Source of the DNA: Hymenobacter sp. IS2118
GTDB lineage: Bacteria > Bacteroidota > Bacteroidia > Cytophagales > Hymenobacteraceae
Length of the DNA stretch: 64,000 bases
Reading direction: 5' to 3'
Assembly: GCF_000715495.1 (NCBI RefSeq)
Contig: NZ_JNLX01000165.1
Coordinates: 48,866 to 112,865 of the forward strand
Below are positions 18,076 to 27,025 of the stretch, piece after piece. The position numbers and the translations under genes were made by a program. The notes under the pieces are model-generated. The model was not told the DNA's origin. It saw only the letters and a list, made by a program, of their open reading frames with translations, and searched no databases. Position 1 is the first letter of the stretch, and every line of letters begins with the position of its first letter.

Positions 18076-18351
18076 TTACTTACGGATGCCCAGCTCCTTG
18101 ATGATGGCACGGTAGCGGTTGATTTCGCGGTGCTGCAGGTAATCCAGCATGCTGCGACGCTTACCTACCAGTTTCAGAAGGCCCAGGCGGGTGCTGTGGT
18201 CCTTCTTGTTCACCTTGAGGTGCTCGGTGAGGTGGGTGATGCGGTGCGTGAAGAGGGCAATTTGCGACTCGGCCGAACCAGTATCGGTTTTCACTTTTTG
18301 CAGGCTGTTCTTTTCGAAGATGGCCTGTTTTGCGTCTGTAGTTAGAATCAT
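18076..18351 (-). CDS. rpsO: 30S ribosomal protein S15
   Basis: The 91-residue protein has the S15 features [31 protein letters not shown] and [16 protein letters not shown]15 binds 16S rRNA early in assembly of the platform. Its -7 element (18429-18436) gives a leader of about 70 bases, long enough to hold a regulatory fold; S15 represses itself in several bacteria, but I see no proof of that here. Confidence 0.97.
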   Translation of the reverse strand: MILTTDAKQAIFEKNSLQKVKTDTGSAESQIALFTHRITHLTEHLKVNKKDHSTRLGLLKLVGKRRSMLDYLQHREINRYRAIIKELGIRK

Positions 18352-18428
18352 CGGCTGATAGGTGTTACCCCGTCTTAGATTTAAAGATGAAAAAAAGAAT
18401 TGTGATTACCCCACACATTGGGGTGCCG

Positions 18429-18436
18429 CAAAGGTA
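18429..18436 (-). promoter_or_regulatory. -7 element of rpsO
   Basis: TACCTTTG on the minus strand, 78 bases upstream of the rpsO ATG. The -33 region has TTTC rather than TTG at the right spacing. Confidence 0.5.
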
Positions 18437-18469
18437 CGAAATTTAATAACAGGATGAAAGAGCTTTGTG

Positions 18470-18575
18470 GCCTAAGCTTTGGCTTATGACGAGCGCAGCG
18501 ACTATCGGCACCCGCACCGCCTGACGCTTGCAGTCCCCAATACTCGCTGCGCTCGTCACAAGCCAAAGCTTAGGC
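18470..18575. repeat. REP-like inverted repeat at the end of lptF
   Basis: Arms of 31 bases (18471-18501 and 18544-18574) match at 30 positions, with one more outer pair at 18470/18575. The centre has 42 bases. The right arm contains the lptF stop codon. The arm core GACGAGCGCAGCGA resembles the wording of the repeat at 10339-10419 (GCCGAGCGCAGCCGA), which suggests one family. Confidence 0.85.
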
Positions 18576-20024
18576 TACTTGCTCTACTTCTGGTTCCGTG
18601 ATTTTGCGCAGAGAAGGGATGCCCAAGCGTTGTGGCAACCGCCGCCAGAAATCCAATTCCAGCAAGCCGGAGTCGTTATAGGCTTGGTAGAGGAAGAAGA
18701 GGCCTACAGGCATCAGCACCAAATTAGACATCCACATGCCGAGGCCAACGGGCATCACAAACTCGCGGCCGTACTTCTCGCCCATGATGCTCAGCACGTA
18801 ATAAATAATAAAGAAGAGGATGGATACCAGAATGGGCACCCCCAAACCGCCCTTTTTAATAATGGAACCCAGCGGCGCTCCAATCAGAAACATCAGCAGC
18901 ACGGCAACGGACTGCGAATACTTCCGGTAAACCTCAATCCGAAATAAGGCCGAACTACGCGCGTATTCGTTTATGCGCTCGGCGCTGGCGGTGGCAAAGG
19001 CTTTGATATTGTTGGCGCGGTTGGCGGCCTGCTGCAGAATGGGCGCCGTGGCTTCAGCCAGCCGGGAAGCCGGCACCTGAATTGCCGCTACCCGCCGATT
19101 GGCGGCCTGCCCGGTAGTATCGAACCGGAAATACGTGTAGTAAGCATTGGTTTGCCGCGTAAGTTGGCCCTGCTCCATGTTGAGCTTCTTCTGCACCGAA
19201 TCCGTCGCGCTGCGAAGCTGCGGAATATTGAGCATCATCCGGTTCTCCTTAAAAAGGTCTTCCGGTGTGCGGGTAGTCCCGAACGAAGCCAACGAAAAAG
19301 TAATCATATTGTGGTCGAACCCCTGCCGGATGAAACTTGCGCCGGCCCGGTCTTGCGCATTGGGCTGCTCCACGTAGTTATAGCCGTTAAATAGCTCTAG
19401 GCCGAGGTAGCCGCCGTTGAAGCGGGTGAACATGCGGCCCGAATCGGCCAGCATCAATTTGGCATTGCCCGATTGCTGGGTGTGGTCATAAATCATAACG
19501 CCGTGCAGTTGGTCGCCATTTTCGCCGGATTTGCGCTCCACTTTAATGGTGTAGCCCGGAATCCCGTTGTAGAAAACCCCGGCCCGGATGTCCAGAGCGA
19601 GCTTTTGCTGGCGTACGTCCCAGAGCAAGCTGTAAGCCTTGAGGTTGGCCCGTGGAACGATGGTTTCATTAAACCAAAAGGCCCCAATGGCCAAGCCAAC
19701 CGTGAGCAGGAACACCGGCCGCAAAATGCGGGTCAGGGCAATGCCCGATGCTTTAATAGCCGTGAGCTCATGGTGCTCGCCCAGGTTGCCATAGGTCATC
19801 AACGATGACAGCAGTACGGCCAGCGGCAGCGATACCGGCACAATGAGCACACTGAAATAGAACAGCAGCTGCAGCAGCACCGCCGTTCCCAAATCCTTAC
19901 CGATAATGTCGTCGAGGTATTTTAGCAGCGTATGTGTGAGCAGAATAAACTGCACGACCGCAAACGTGAGCAGAAAGGGTCCGGCAAAAGCCTTTAAAAT
20001 CAGCTTGTCGAGCTTTTTGAGCAT
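18570..20024 (-). CDS. LptF/LptG-family permease of lipopolysaccharide export
   Basis: YjgP/YjgQ protein of 484 residues. Three membrane helices lie at the N-terminus (about 13-35, 48-75, 100-122), then a large periplasmic beta-jellyroll domain (about 130-350), then three helices at the C-terminus (about 370-470). LptF and LptG form the inner-membrane channel that, with LptB, extracts lipopolysaccharide. The cytoplasmic loop SLMTYGNLGEHHELTAIKASGIALTRI is the coupling segment. LptF and LptG cannot be separated from sequence by eye; no second copy is adjacent. Confidence 0.88.
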   Translation of the reverse strand: MLKKLDKLILKAFAGPFLLTFAVVQFILLTHTLLKYLDDIIGKDLGTAVLLQLLFYFSVLIVPVSLPLAVLLSSLMTYGNLGEHHELTAIKASGIALTRILRPVFLLTVGLAIGAFWFNETIVPRANLKAYSLLWDVRQQKLALDIRAGVFYNGIPGYTIKVERKSGENGDQLHGVMIYDHTQQSGNAKLMLADSGRMFTRFNGGYLGLELFNGYNYVEQPNAQDRAGASFIRQGFDHNMITFSLASFGTTRTPEDLFKENRMMLNIPQLRSATDSVQKKLNMEQGQLTRQTNAYYTYFRFDTTGQAANRRVAAIQVPASRLAEATAPILQQAANRANNIKAFATASAERINEYARSSALFRIEVYRKYSQSVAVLLMFLIGAPLGSIIKKGGLGVPILVSILFFIIYYVLSIMGEKYGREFVMPVGLGMWMSNLVLMPVGLFFLYQAYNDSGLLELDFWRRLPQRLGIPSLRKITEPEVEQVA

Positions 20025-20128
20025 AAATCAGGGTAACGGGAATGGACTGCTACCAGCAGTTGAACGAAACACCACACGAAAAAGTACCGGACGATAAAAC
20101 GCTTCCTGGTACCGATTTTCGCCGGGCG

Positions 20129-20542
20129 CTACCCTCCTACCTGCTCACGCAATTTGGCCACTAGGCTTTCCCATAGTTCCTGCTGCTCCTCGGCATCGTG
20201 GCCGGCAGAGTAGTCCACCACCCGCAAGTACACCTCATCGGTTACCTGCGAGGAGTCCAGCGTAAACTCCAAAAAGTTGGCGTCGGCCACCGGCTGCCGC
20301 TGTTCGTCGAGGAACACGAACCGGACCCCGCGGTTCAGGCGTTGGCCCGAAATTTCGGCGTAGTGATTTTCCTGGTCCCAGATAAAATTGAGACGCTGCC
20401 CCTCCACATAGCGCACATCGTCGCAAAACCACTGCGAAAGGCCGGAGGCAGTTGCCAGATAGGGAAAAAGTATCTTGGGCGAGGCGTTGATGGGAAATTC
20501 AACAATGAAACGCGTTTTGGTTTGAGTATCAGGCGCAGCCAT
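20129..20542 (-). CDS. START-like (SRPBCC superfamily) protein
   Basis: The 137-residue protein has the helix-grip pattern of AHSA1/START-like proteins: RFIVEFPINASPKILFPYL, SGLSQWFCDDV, a central sheet and a long C-terminal helix (QQELWESLVAKLREQV). Proteins of this subgroup are common in Bacteroidota and have no known ligand. A longer frame reaches 20575, but the ATG at 20542 fits the domain boundary. It lies 104 bases upstream of lptF on the same strand, so co-transcription is possible. Confidence 0.8.
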   Translation of the reverse strand: MAAPDTQTKTRFIVEFPINASPKILFPYLATASGLSQWFCDDVRYVEGQRLNFIWDQENHYAEISGQRLNRGVRFVFLDEQRQPVADANFLEFTLDSSQVTDEVYLRVVDYSAGHDAEEQQELWESLVAKLREQVGG

Positions 20543-20650
20543 AGGGATTAAGACGAAGGGACCTGAACAAACCACAGAGTGAATCCGGTCACAAGAGATA
20601 AATATGATGTTTTTTGCCCCTCACGCTTGCTTCGGGGTCTTTTGCAGCGT

Positions 20651-20658
20651 TACCTTTG
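20651..20658 (+). promoter_or_regulatory. -7 element of the tRNA gene
   Basis: TACCTTTG ends 16 bases before the tRNA. The nearest TTG is at 20627-20629, 21 bases upstream, slightly more than the usual 19. Confidence 0.6.
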
Positions 20659-20674
20659 CACCCACAAAAAACCC

Positions 20675-20748
20675 GGCGGGGTAGCTCAGTTGGTTAGAGC
20701 ACAGGATTCATAACCCTGAGGTCACGAGTTCAACTCTCGTCCCCGCTA
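20675..20748 (+). tRNA. tRNA with CAT anticodon, probably elongator tRNA-Met
   Basis: A 74-nt cloverleaf is visible. The acceptor stem GGCGGGG pairs with CCCCGCT (G1 opposite U72). The D arm is GCTC/GAGC, the anticodon loop TTCATAA, and the T arm ACGAG/CTCGT with loop TTCAACT. The discriminator is A and CCA is not encoded. Elements of initiator tRNA (C1xA72, three G-C pairs below the anticodon) are absent, so it is elongator Met or Ile2 with modified C34. The base pair next to the anticodon loop is A31 with C39, a mismatch. Confidence 0.92.
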
Positions 20749-20753
20749 CTTCT

Positions 20754-20786
20754 AAAACCGTTTCGGCTGTCTGCCGAAGCGGTTTT
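20754..20786 (+). terminator. Terminator of the tRNA gene
   Basis: A 14-base stem (20754-20767 with 20773-20786, one G-U position) is followed by T residues, 6 bases after the tRNA. Confidence 0.85.
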
Positions 20787-20882
20787 TCTGCTTTATGCCA
20801 GTTACAGACCTTAGTTGGGTTGGCCACAGAAGATGGGATTACAACAAGTACGGGGTCGTGATGGATAACAAGGCCCAAAAAC

Positions 20883-20917
20883 AAGAAAACGCTGAACCCA
20901 AAGGCCAGCGTTTTCTT
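20883..20917 (-). terminator. Terminator of the infC-rpmI-rplT cluster
   Basis: AAGAAAACGCTG (20883-20894) pairs perfectly with CAGCGTTTTCTT (20906-20917). It stands 23 bases after the rplT stop. Confidence 0.85.
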
Positions 20918-20939
20918 ATTAAATCGCGCTGAAAGGCAA

Positions 20940-21284
20940 TTACTTCACTTTCTCCACGATGCCTTTAAAGGCACCGGGGTTGTTCAAGGCCAAATCAGCC
21001 AACACTTTGCGGTTGAGTTCAATGCCAGCCTTTTTCAGGCCGCCCATCAGCTGCGAGTACGACAGGCCGTGCTCACGCGCACCGGCGTTGATACGCTGAA
21101 TCCAGAGGGCACGGAATTCACGCTTCTTTACTTTACGGTCGCGGTAAGCGTACAAGAGGCCTTTTTCAACGGCATTCTTAGCTACGGTCCACACGTTTTT
21201 GCGACGGCCATAATAGCCTTTCGCCAAACGCATAATTTTCTTGCGACGGTGGCGCGAGGCCACGTGGTTGACACTTCTTGGCAT
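20940..21284 (-). CDS. rplT: 50S ribosomal protein L20
   Basis: The 114-residue protein begins [31 protein letters not shown] and contains [21 protein letters not shown], both typical of L20, which binds 23S rRNA early in assembly. It is the last gene of infC-rpmI-rplT. The 156-base gap to rpmI is unusually long and AT-rich. Confidence 0.97.
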   Translation of the reverse strand: MPRSVNHVASRHRRKKIMRLAKGYYGRRKNVWTVAKNAVEKGLLYAYRDRKVKKREFRALWIQRINAGAREHGLSYSQLMGGLKKAGIELNRKVLADLALNNPGAFKGIVEKVK

Positions 21285-21440
21285 AACCTAGAGCATTTTT
21301 GGCAGCCGGCGACGGGTTAAAGTCTTAAGGCCGGAAGCCTGGTGAATTAATTAGTGAGGGATAATTGGCAATTAACAGTCAGCAAAAAAAGAATTAAGAC
21401 AAGAGTCACAATTCTTAATGGCTAATATTTTAATTACTAA
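21285..21440 (-). other. AT-rich spacer with inverted repeats between rpmI and rplT
   Basis: This 156-base gap is far more AT-rich than its surroundings. It contains AAGAATT/AATTCTT (about 21390-21416) and outer matching words TTAATTAGT/ACTAATTAA (about 21347 and 21437). On the transcript these can form nested stems between two ribosomal genes that are usually close together. It may regulate, process or attenuate rplT; no known motif was recognised. Confidence 0.5.
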
Positions 21441-21635
21441 TTAAAAATTGAGCATCTGGCGCACACGGTTCATGTCGGCGCTGCTCACGAGGCCGGTACG
21501 GGTCAGGCCACGCTTTTGCTTGGTCGTCTTCTTCGTGAGGATGTGTGATTTGAAGGCGTGCTTCCGCTTCACCTTGCCCGTTCCGGTGAGCGCAAAGCGC
21601 TTCTTAGCACCGGATTTCGTCTTTACTTTCGGCAT
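21441..21635 (-). CDS. rpmI: 50S ribosomal protein L35
   Basis: The 64-residue basic protein [31 protein letters not shown] has the L35 signature, including [10 protein letters not shown] and the conserved SHIL segment. It lies 84 bases after infC and before rplT on the same strand, the classical order. Confidence 0.97.
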   Translation of the reverse strand: MPKVKTKSGAKKRFALTGTGKVKRKHAFKSHILTKKTTKQKRGLTRTGLVSSADMNRVRQMLNF

Positions 21636-21719
21636 TGTAGTAAGTGTTGGAGGGTTGGTTGTTGATAGTTGATTGCTGACCGACCAAGGGTCGGGAAGCC
21701 ATTTTCAACCGGGTAAAAT

Positions 21720-22406
21720 CTATTCGGTGGCGTCGGTTGAAACCGGAGCCGTTTCGGAGGTCTGTTCGGTGGCTTCGGCCTTGGCTTCAGCCGGTTTAGG
21801 GGCTTTCTTCTCGGCCTTGTCCGGAGTTGCGGCGGGCTTGGCAGCAGGTTTCACAACGGCAGCCGCTTTCGGGGCTAGGTAGAGAAACATGCGCTTGCCT
21901 TCCAGCTTGGGCAGCTGCTCCACTTTGGCTAGGTCTTCGAGGGCCTGCGCAAACTTGAGCAGCAGGATTTCGCCCCGCTCCTTGAACACGATGCTACGGC
22001 CCACAAAGTGTACGTAACTCTTGATTTTAGCACCTTCCCGCAAAAACTCCTGAGCGTGCTTCACCTTAAAGGCAAAGTCATGCTCGTCGGTATTGGGGCC
22101 GAAGCGTATTTCCTTGAGAACGACTTTGGTCTGCTTGGCCTTCAGCTCACGGGTTTTCTTCTTCTGCTCGTACTTGAATTTCGAGTAGTCGATAACCCGG
22201 CAAACGGGGGGAGTGGCAGTGGGCGAAATCTCAACGAGGTCGAGATTTTGTTCCTGGGCCATTTTGCGGGCCTGGTCGGTAGGATAAACGCCTTGTTCGA
22301 CGTTATCACCGACCAAACGCACTTCGCGGGCCAGGATTTTCTGGTTGATTTTGAACGGCTCTTCCACCTGCTGGCGGGGCACGTACCGACGGTTCGGGGC
22401 TGCTAT
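21720..22406 (-). CDS. infC: Translation initiation factor IF-3 with probable AUA start
   Basis: IF-3 keeps the 30S subunit free and checks the start codon. The N-domain ([16 protein letters not shown]...[12 protein letters not shown]) and C-domain ([37 protein letters not shown]) are complete. A GTG at 22382 would leave the strong Shine-Dalgarno sequence 32 bases away. Eight codons earlier stands ATA (22404-22406), 8 bases behind GGAGGAGG and just after an in-frame stop at 22422-22424. It yields the N-terminus (I/M)[12 protein letters not shown] and 228 residues. Rare AUU/AUC-type starts are the known basis of IF-3 autoregulation. A 50-residue Ala/Lys/Pro-rich tail follows the C-domain. Confidence 0.9.
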   Translation of the reverse strand: MAAPNRRYVPRQQVEEPFKINQKILAREVRLVGDNVEQGVYPTDQARKMAQEQNLDLVEISPTATPPVCRVIDYSKFKYEQKKKTRELKAKQTKVVLKEIRFGPNTDEHDFAFKVKHAQEFLREGAKIKSYVHFVGRSIVFKERGEILLLKFAQALEDLAKVEQLPKLEGKRMFLYLAPKAAAVVKPAAKPAATPDKAEKKAPKPAEAKAEATEQTSETAPVSTDATE

Positions 22407-22414
22407 GGTTTGGT

Positions 22415-22422
22415 CCTCCTCC
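22415..22422 (-). promoter_or_regulatory. Strong Shine-Dalgarno sequence of infC
   Basis: GGAGGAGG on the minus strand lies 8 bases before the ATA codon. It is the only strong ribosome-binding site I noticed near the starts I examined in this genome, which otherwise does without them, and it decides the infC start. Confidence 0.75.
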
Positions 22423-22526
22423 TAAAAAGTGGCGAGAAATGAGAGTCTATATGATTCTGACCAGGTAGGGTCTGTCAATCAAGGGGCAAATATCGGGATT
22501 TATGTTGGTAAATGCAAGGCGGCTTG

Positions 22527-22622
22527 AGAAGCTTTAAGCTACAAGCCGCAAGCTGTAAGCTTCTCCCCAATGGAAATGGCTTGCAGCTTGTAGCTTAAAG
22601 CTTAAAGCTTAAAGCTTAAAGC
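22527..22622. repeat. Inverted and tandem AAGCTT-type repeat between thrS and infC
   Basis: Arms of 23 bases (22531-22553 and 22579-22601) match at 22 positions and are followed by four tandem TTAAAGC units (from 22595). The block ends directly at the thrS stop codon and can form a long stem after thrS. The same words (AAGCTTTAAGCTACAAGC) recur at about 26988-27007. Similar simple-word repeats are seen between genes of many Bacteroidota. Confidence 0.8.
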
Positions 22623-24557
22623 TTAATAAGCTTCTACAATCTGACTCTGCACGCTTTGCACGAAGGCATCAAGTGGCATGGAGCCCAGGTCGCCTTCGCC
22701 GTGCTTGCGCACCGAGATAATGTTATCCTGTGCTTCCTTCTCTCCTACCACCAGCAGATACGGTATTTTGCCCATTTCGGCATCCCGGATTTTGCGGCCA
22801 ATTCGCTCGTCGCGGGCATCCACGGTCCCGCGCAGGTCGTGCTGCTCCAACTGGGCTTTCACCTCGTAAGCGTAATCGATGTATTTATCCGAAATGGGAA
22901 GCACGATGAACTGCTCCGGGGTGAGCCAAAGCGGGAAATTGCCGCCGCAATGCTCGATGAGCACCGCCACAAACCGCTCCAGGGAGCCAAACGGAGCCCG
23001 GTGAATCATTACCGGCCGCTGGCGCGAATTGTCGGAAGCCACGTACTCCAGGTCGAAGCGTTCGGGCAGGTTGTAGTCGACCTGAATGGTGCCCAGCTGC
23101 CAGCGCCGGCCAATGGCATCGCGCACCATAAAGTCCAGCTTAGGACCGTAGAAAGCGGCTTCGCCCAGCACGGTTACGGTGTTCAGGCCTTTCTCGGCAG
23201 CGGCTTCCTGAATGGCAGCTTCGGCGCGCTCCCAGTTTTCGTCGGAGCCGATATATTTGGTTTTGTTCGTGGGGTCGCGCAGGGAAATCTGAGCCGTGAA
23301 GTCGGGGAAATCCAAGGCTTTCAACACGTAGAGTACGATGTCAATCACCTTTTTAAATTCGTCTTTTACCTGGTCGGGCCGACAGAAGATGTGCGCGTCG
23401 TCCTGCGTGAAGCCCCGCACCCGGGTCAGGCCGTGCAGCTCGCCGCTCTGTTCGTAGCGGTACACGGTGCCGAACTCAGCAAAGCGCACGGGCAGGTCGC
23501 GGTAGCTGCGGGGCTCGGTTTTGTAGATTTCGCAGTGGTGCGGGCAGTTCATCGGCTTAAGGAAGAATTCCTCGCCGGGATTGGGCGTTTTGATGGGCTG
23601 AAACGAGTCGGCGCCGTATTTTTCGTAGTGGCCGCTCGTCACGTACAGTTCCTTGGAGCCGATGTGGGGCGTTACCACGGGCTGGTAGCCGGCCTTCACC
23701 TGGGCTTTGCGCAGGAATTGCTCCAGCCGCTCGCGCAGGGCCGTGCCTTTGGGCAGCCACAGCGGCAGCCCCGCTCCTACTTTCTCCGAAAAAGCGAACA
23801 GCTTCAGCTCCTTGCCCAGCTTGCGGTGGTCGCGGCGCTTGGCTTCTTCCAGGCGCTCCAGGTATTCCGTAAGGTCCTTGGCTTTCTGGAAGGTGATGCC
23901 GTAGAGGCGCGTGAGCTGCTTATTCTTCTCGTCGCCACGCCAGTAGGCCCCGGCCACGTTCATCAGCTTGGCGGCTTTGATGGTGCTGGTATCGGGAATG
24001 TGCGGGCCGCGGCAGAGGTCGGTGAAACCGCCCTGCGTGTAGAAGGTAATCTGGCCATCTTCCAGGTTTTCGAGCAGCTCCAGCTTGTAGGGGTCCTGCT
24101 TTTCCTGGAAGTAGGCAATGGCGTCGGCTTTGGAGATTTCCTGCCGGACGTAGCGGTTTTTTTGCTTAGCCAGCTCCAGCATCTTCTTCTCGATTTCAGA
24201 GAAATCATCGCTGGAAATGCTGCGCCCTTCGCCCAAATCAACATCGTAGTAGAAGCCGTTTTCCACGGCGGGCCCGATGGCCAGCTTCACGCCGGGGTAC
24301 AGCGTTTCGAGGGCTTCGGCCATGAGGTGGGCCGAGGAGTGCCAGTACGTCGCTTTGCCGGCATCGTCGTTCCAGGTTAGAATTTCGACGGTAGCGTCCT
24401 CGGTAAGGGGACGGTGCAGGTCGCGCACTTCGCCGTTGATGCGCACGGCCAACGCATTACGGGCCAGGCCTTCGCTGATGCTATTGGCCAGGGCATGGCC
24501 CGTAGAGCCGGATTCGACCTGGCGAACCGAACCGTCGGGGAGGGTGATATTGAGCAT
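22623..24557 (-). CDS. thrS: Threonyl-tRNA synthetase
   Basis: Class II synthetase of 644 residues. Domains in order: TGS ([17 protein letters not shown]), editing domain with the zinc-type motif [13 protein letters not shown] and later DLCRGPHIP, catalytic core with [31 protein letters not shown] and the class II motif 3 region [13 protein letters not shown], and the anticodon-binding domain ([19 protein letters not shown]). The ATG at 24557 opens the TGS domain; a 12-codon upstream extension is not conserved in character. It precedes infC-rpmI-rplT, as in many bacteria, but is separated from it by the repeat block. Confidence 0.97.
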   Translation of the reverse strand: MLNITLPDGSVRQVESGSTGHALANSISEGLARNALAVRINGEVRDLHRPLTEDATVEILTWNDDAGKATYWHSSAHLMAEALETLYPGVKLAIGPAVENGFYYDVDLGEGRSISSDDFSEIEKKMLELAKQKNRYVRQEISKADAIAYFQEKQDPYKLELLENLEDGQITFYTQGGFTDLCRGPHIPDTSTIKAAKLMNVAGAYWRGDEKNKQLTRLYGITFQKAKDLTEYLERLEEAKRRDHRKLGKELKLFAFSEKVGAGLPLWLPKGTALRERLEQFLRKAQVKAGYQPVVTPHIGSKELYVTSGHYEKYGADSFQPIKTPNPGEEFFLKPMNCPHHCEIYKTEPRSYRDLPVRFAEFGTVYRYEQSGELHGLTRVRGFTQDDAHIFCRPDQVKDEFKKVIDIVLYVLKALDFPDFTAQISLRDPTNKTKYIGSDENWERAEAAIQEAAAEKGLNTVTVLGEAAFYGPKLDFMVRDAIGRRWQLGTIQVDYNLPERFDLEYVASDNSRQRPVMIHRAPFGSLERFVAVLIEHCGGNFPLWLTPEQFIVLPISDKYIDYAYEVKAQLEQHDLRGTVDARDERIGRKIRDAEMGKIPYLLVVGEKEAQDNIISVRKHGEGDLGSMPLDAFVQSVQSQIVEAY

Positions 24558-24690
24558 AGATTGGTGGTAAAAGGTGCCCACTGGGCAAAGCAAGGCGCAA
24601 GTTACGCGTTGCCCGACGAGGAATTAAGAATCTGAAACGAGAAATTGGGGTTTTTCTCATTCCAGTTTATGTATTGCTGTTGGCAGTTGG

Positions 24691-25851
24691 CTACTGCGCG
24701 CTAGGGCGCAGCAGCGGCAACGGGGCAATAGGCGCCGGCCGGGTGCTACCGGCAGGCCGGCGGTAGTAATATCGGGGCGAGGTGCGCAGGCTATCGGGCA
24801 GCGCGGCCTGCACCCGTTCGTTAGTTTTCCAAACTTTAAACGTCCAGTGGCCATTGCCGGGATTCTCCGCCACCAGCCGCCGAAATTGCGCCAGGGCCTC
24901 GGGCAGGCGGTTTTGAGTTTCCAGGGCTTCGGCCAACAGGACGCGGGCTTGTGGCAGCCGGGGATTGCGGCGCAGCGCCCGTTTTAGGTGCCCGATAACC
25001 TCGTTGGGGCGGCGCGCACTGGCCGCGGCCAGGCCCAACCGGTAATCGGCCCGGTACACAGTGGTATCGAGAGCGAGGGCCCGGCAGTAATACCAAAGGG
25101 CGCTATCGGGACGGCCACGCAGTTCCAGCTGTCGGCCGTAGTCGTAGCGCAAAAGGCCCGAGGTAGTGTCCAGCTTCATGCCCAGGGCGGCGTAGCGCGC
25201 CGCGTCGGCCGGCACGCGCCAGGCGTTCAACAGAAAAGCCAGCTGATGTAGAATTTCGGGTTGCCAGGGGTCGCGGGCCAGCGCATCCTGCAGGTATTGC
25301 ACCGCCGTGGAAGTGTCGGCCGTAGCGGCGTAGGCCAGGCCCTTATAGAAAAGCGCGGCGGGCTGGTCGGGGTCCAGGCGCAGAGTCCGGTCGAGGTTAT
25401 CGAGCGCGGCCGGGTAGTTGCGCGCGGCCAAGTGGGTTTCTCCTACTAATAAAGGCAATTCGGGGCCCGTGAAACCGTATTTGGCTGCCTGACGCGCGGC
25501 GGCCAGGGCCTCGGGCAGGCGGCCCAGGGTTCGCAGGGCCCGGGCTTGCACGTAGTACGTACGGCCGTCGGCATCATCGATTTCCAGGGCGGCGGCCACG
25601 TCGCTCAGCGCGGCGCGCGGGTCGCCGGCAGCCAGCCGCAAGGTGGCGCGCCGAACCCAAAGTGCGGCATTGCGCGGCTCCCGGGCAATTGCGCCGTTGA
25701 GCTCATCGGCCTGCACTTGGGGGCCGCTTTGCACGGTGGCCAGGTTCACAAGGGTATCGGGACGCTCGGTGGGCTGCGTGGAGCACCCCGGAAGCGCCAA
25801 CGCTGCCAACGCACCCCATGCTAGCCTAAATAACCGTTGATAACTCATCAT
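24691..25851 (-). CDS. TPR lipoprotein
   Basis: A signal peptide with lipobox (LALPG-C-S, Cys at about 23) marks a lipoprotein of 386 residues. About nine TPR-like helix pairs follow, among them AALWVRRATLRLAAGDPRAALSDVAAALEID and PAALFYKGLAYAATADTSTAVQYLQDALARDP. The C-terminus is a Pro/Arg-rich tail. It is likely an adaptor on the outer membrane or periplasmic face; no partner is known. Two ATG codons stand in tandem (25851 and 25848). The gene follows another TPR envelope gene on the same strand with a 126-base gap. Confidence 0.8.
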   Translation of the reverse strand: MMSYQRLFRLAWGALAALALPGCSTQPTERPDTLVNLATVQSGPQVQADELNGAIAREPRNAALWVRRATLRLAAGDPRAALSDVAAALEIDDADGRTYYVQARALRTLGRLPEALAAARQAAKYGFTGPELPLLVGETHLAARNYPAALDNLDRTLRLDPDQPAALFYKGLAYAATADTSTAVQYLQDALARDPWQPEILHQLAFLLNAWRVPADAARYAALGMKLDTTSGLLRYDYGRQLELRGRPDSALWYYCRALALDTTVYRADYRLGLAAASARRPNEVIGHLKRALRRNPRLPQARVLLAEALETQNRLPEALAQFRRLVAENPGNGHWTFKVWKTNERVQAALPDSLRTSPRYYYRRPAGSTRPAPIAPLPLLRPSAQ

Positions 25852-25977
25852 AGAAGGACACGCCACAAGCTACCGCAAAGAAAAGCACCCGCGAAGCTAA
25901 ACCGGGTACGGCCCGGGGCGGCCAGCCAAAAGGAAGGTGTACGCGGCACTGCATTACCTACCGGGCCTGCCAAAAAA

Positions 25978-26961
25978 CTAGTCGGAACCGTCATTATTAC
26001 CGGTGGTATCTGCCGGCGCCCCGGCGTTGGGCGTGGCCGGGCGACGTGCCGAGGCCAGCCGTTTTTGGCGTCGGGCATCAGCGCGCAAAAGCGGGGGCAG
26101 CATCTTGCGGCATAGCCGGCTCAGCACCAAGTCTTCGCTTGTGACGGGGGGGATTTTTTCGGCGTGGCGCAAGATTTCAATGGCCCGGCGGCGGCGGCCC
26201 TGGTACTTGTACATGCGCGCCAGGTCGTAGCAGAACTGCAGGTTTTGGGGCGCCATGCGGTGCGCTTTTTCCAGGGCCTCAATGGCTTCCCGGCTACTGC
26301 CGCCGGCCGGCATTCCGCCCAGTACCAGGTTGGAGTATAGGCGTTCGAGCACGCTGTAATGGGCCACGCGGTACTGCCAGCGGCCGAGCAATTGCCAGGC
26401 CTGCGGCATGTCGGGACGATTTTGAGTGGCCAGGTACACATGGGAGCGCAGGTCTTTAAAGGCCTTCAGCCGGGCCCCGGCCTTGTACAGCGTGGCTTGG
26501 TTGAAGAGGGCCAGCGCCACGGCAAGGTTGCTCTCCCCGCCTTCGGGCCGAAGCAGGAGAGCGCGCTCGCCGTATTGGCGGCCGGCATCGAAATAAGCCG
26601 CTTTGCGGGTTTCGTCGGAATAACGGGCTCCGATTTTGACACTCAGCACGGCGGCTTGCCACAGGGCCAGGTAATGCAAGGGGTTGGTTTTGAGGACGTC
26701 CTGATAAATTGCCAGGGCTTCGGAATCCTTAAACTGGTTGACGAGGTCGGCCGCCAGGTCCAGCTTCTTCTGAACGGCCGGCGGGTTTTCGGGCAGTGGC
26801 GCAACCACCGCCGGCCGGGCAGGAGCAGCCTTGCGGGTGCGGGTTCGCAATTGGGCCGCAGCAGGCAGCCCCAGCATCAGGCCCAGGAGCAAAAGACTCA
26901 GCCATCGCACCCGGGCACGGGCCGGCAACACGCGCAGCCCTAACCACTCCAACGACAACAT
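25978..26961 (-). CDS. Exported TPR protein resembling the RMD (regulator of microtubule dynamics) family
   Basis: The 327-residue protein has a signal peptide (about residues 15-37, ending PAAAQ) and a helical repeat domain. The segment LLGRWQYRVAHYSVLERLYSNLVLGGMPAGGSSREAIEALEKAHRMAP matches the core of the RMD-like family, named after eukaryotic proteins but frequent in Bacteroidota, where its role is unknown. A disordered Arg/Ala/Pro tail closes it. A longer frame to 27021 only adds residues encoded by an AAGCTT-type repeat, so the ATG at 26961 is chosen. Confidence 0.75.
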   Translation of the reverse strand: MLSLEWLGLRVLPARARVRWLSLLLLGLMLGLPAAAQLRTRTRKAAPARPAVVAPLPENPPAVQKKLDLAADLVNQFKDSEALAIYQDVLKTNPLHYLALWQAAVLSVKIGARYSDETRKAAYFDAGRQYGERALLLRPEGGESNLAVALALFNQATLYKAGARLKAFKDLRSHVYLATQNRPDMPQAWQLLGRWQYRVAHYSVLERLYSNLVLGGMPAGGSSREAIEALEKAHRMAPQNLQFCYDLARMYKYQGRRRRAIEILRHAEKIPPVTSEDLVLSRLCRKMLPPLLRADARRQKRLASARRPATPNAGAPADTTGNNDGSD

Positions 26962-27025
26962 AAAGCAATTTAAGCAGTAAGCCACAAGCTTTAAGCTACA
27001 AGCTTTTATTTTGATTATCAATTGA

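Noticed and set aside
22595..22622. Tandem TTAAAGC units as a possible CRISPR or VNTR locus
   Set aside because: The units are seven bases with no spacers; they belong to the hairpin block after thrS.
22656..24380. Long plus-strand frame opposite thrS
   Set aside because: Shadow of thrS; no recognisable motif.
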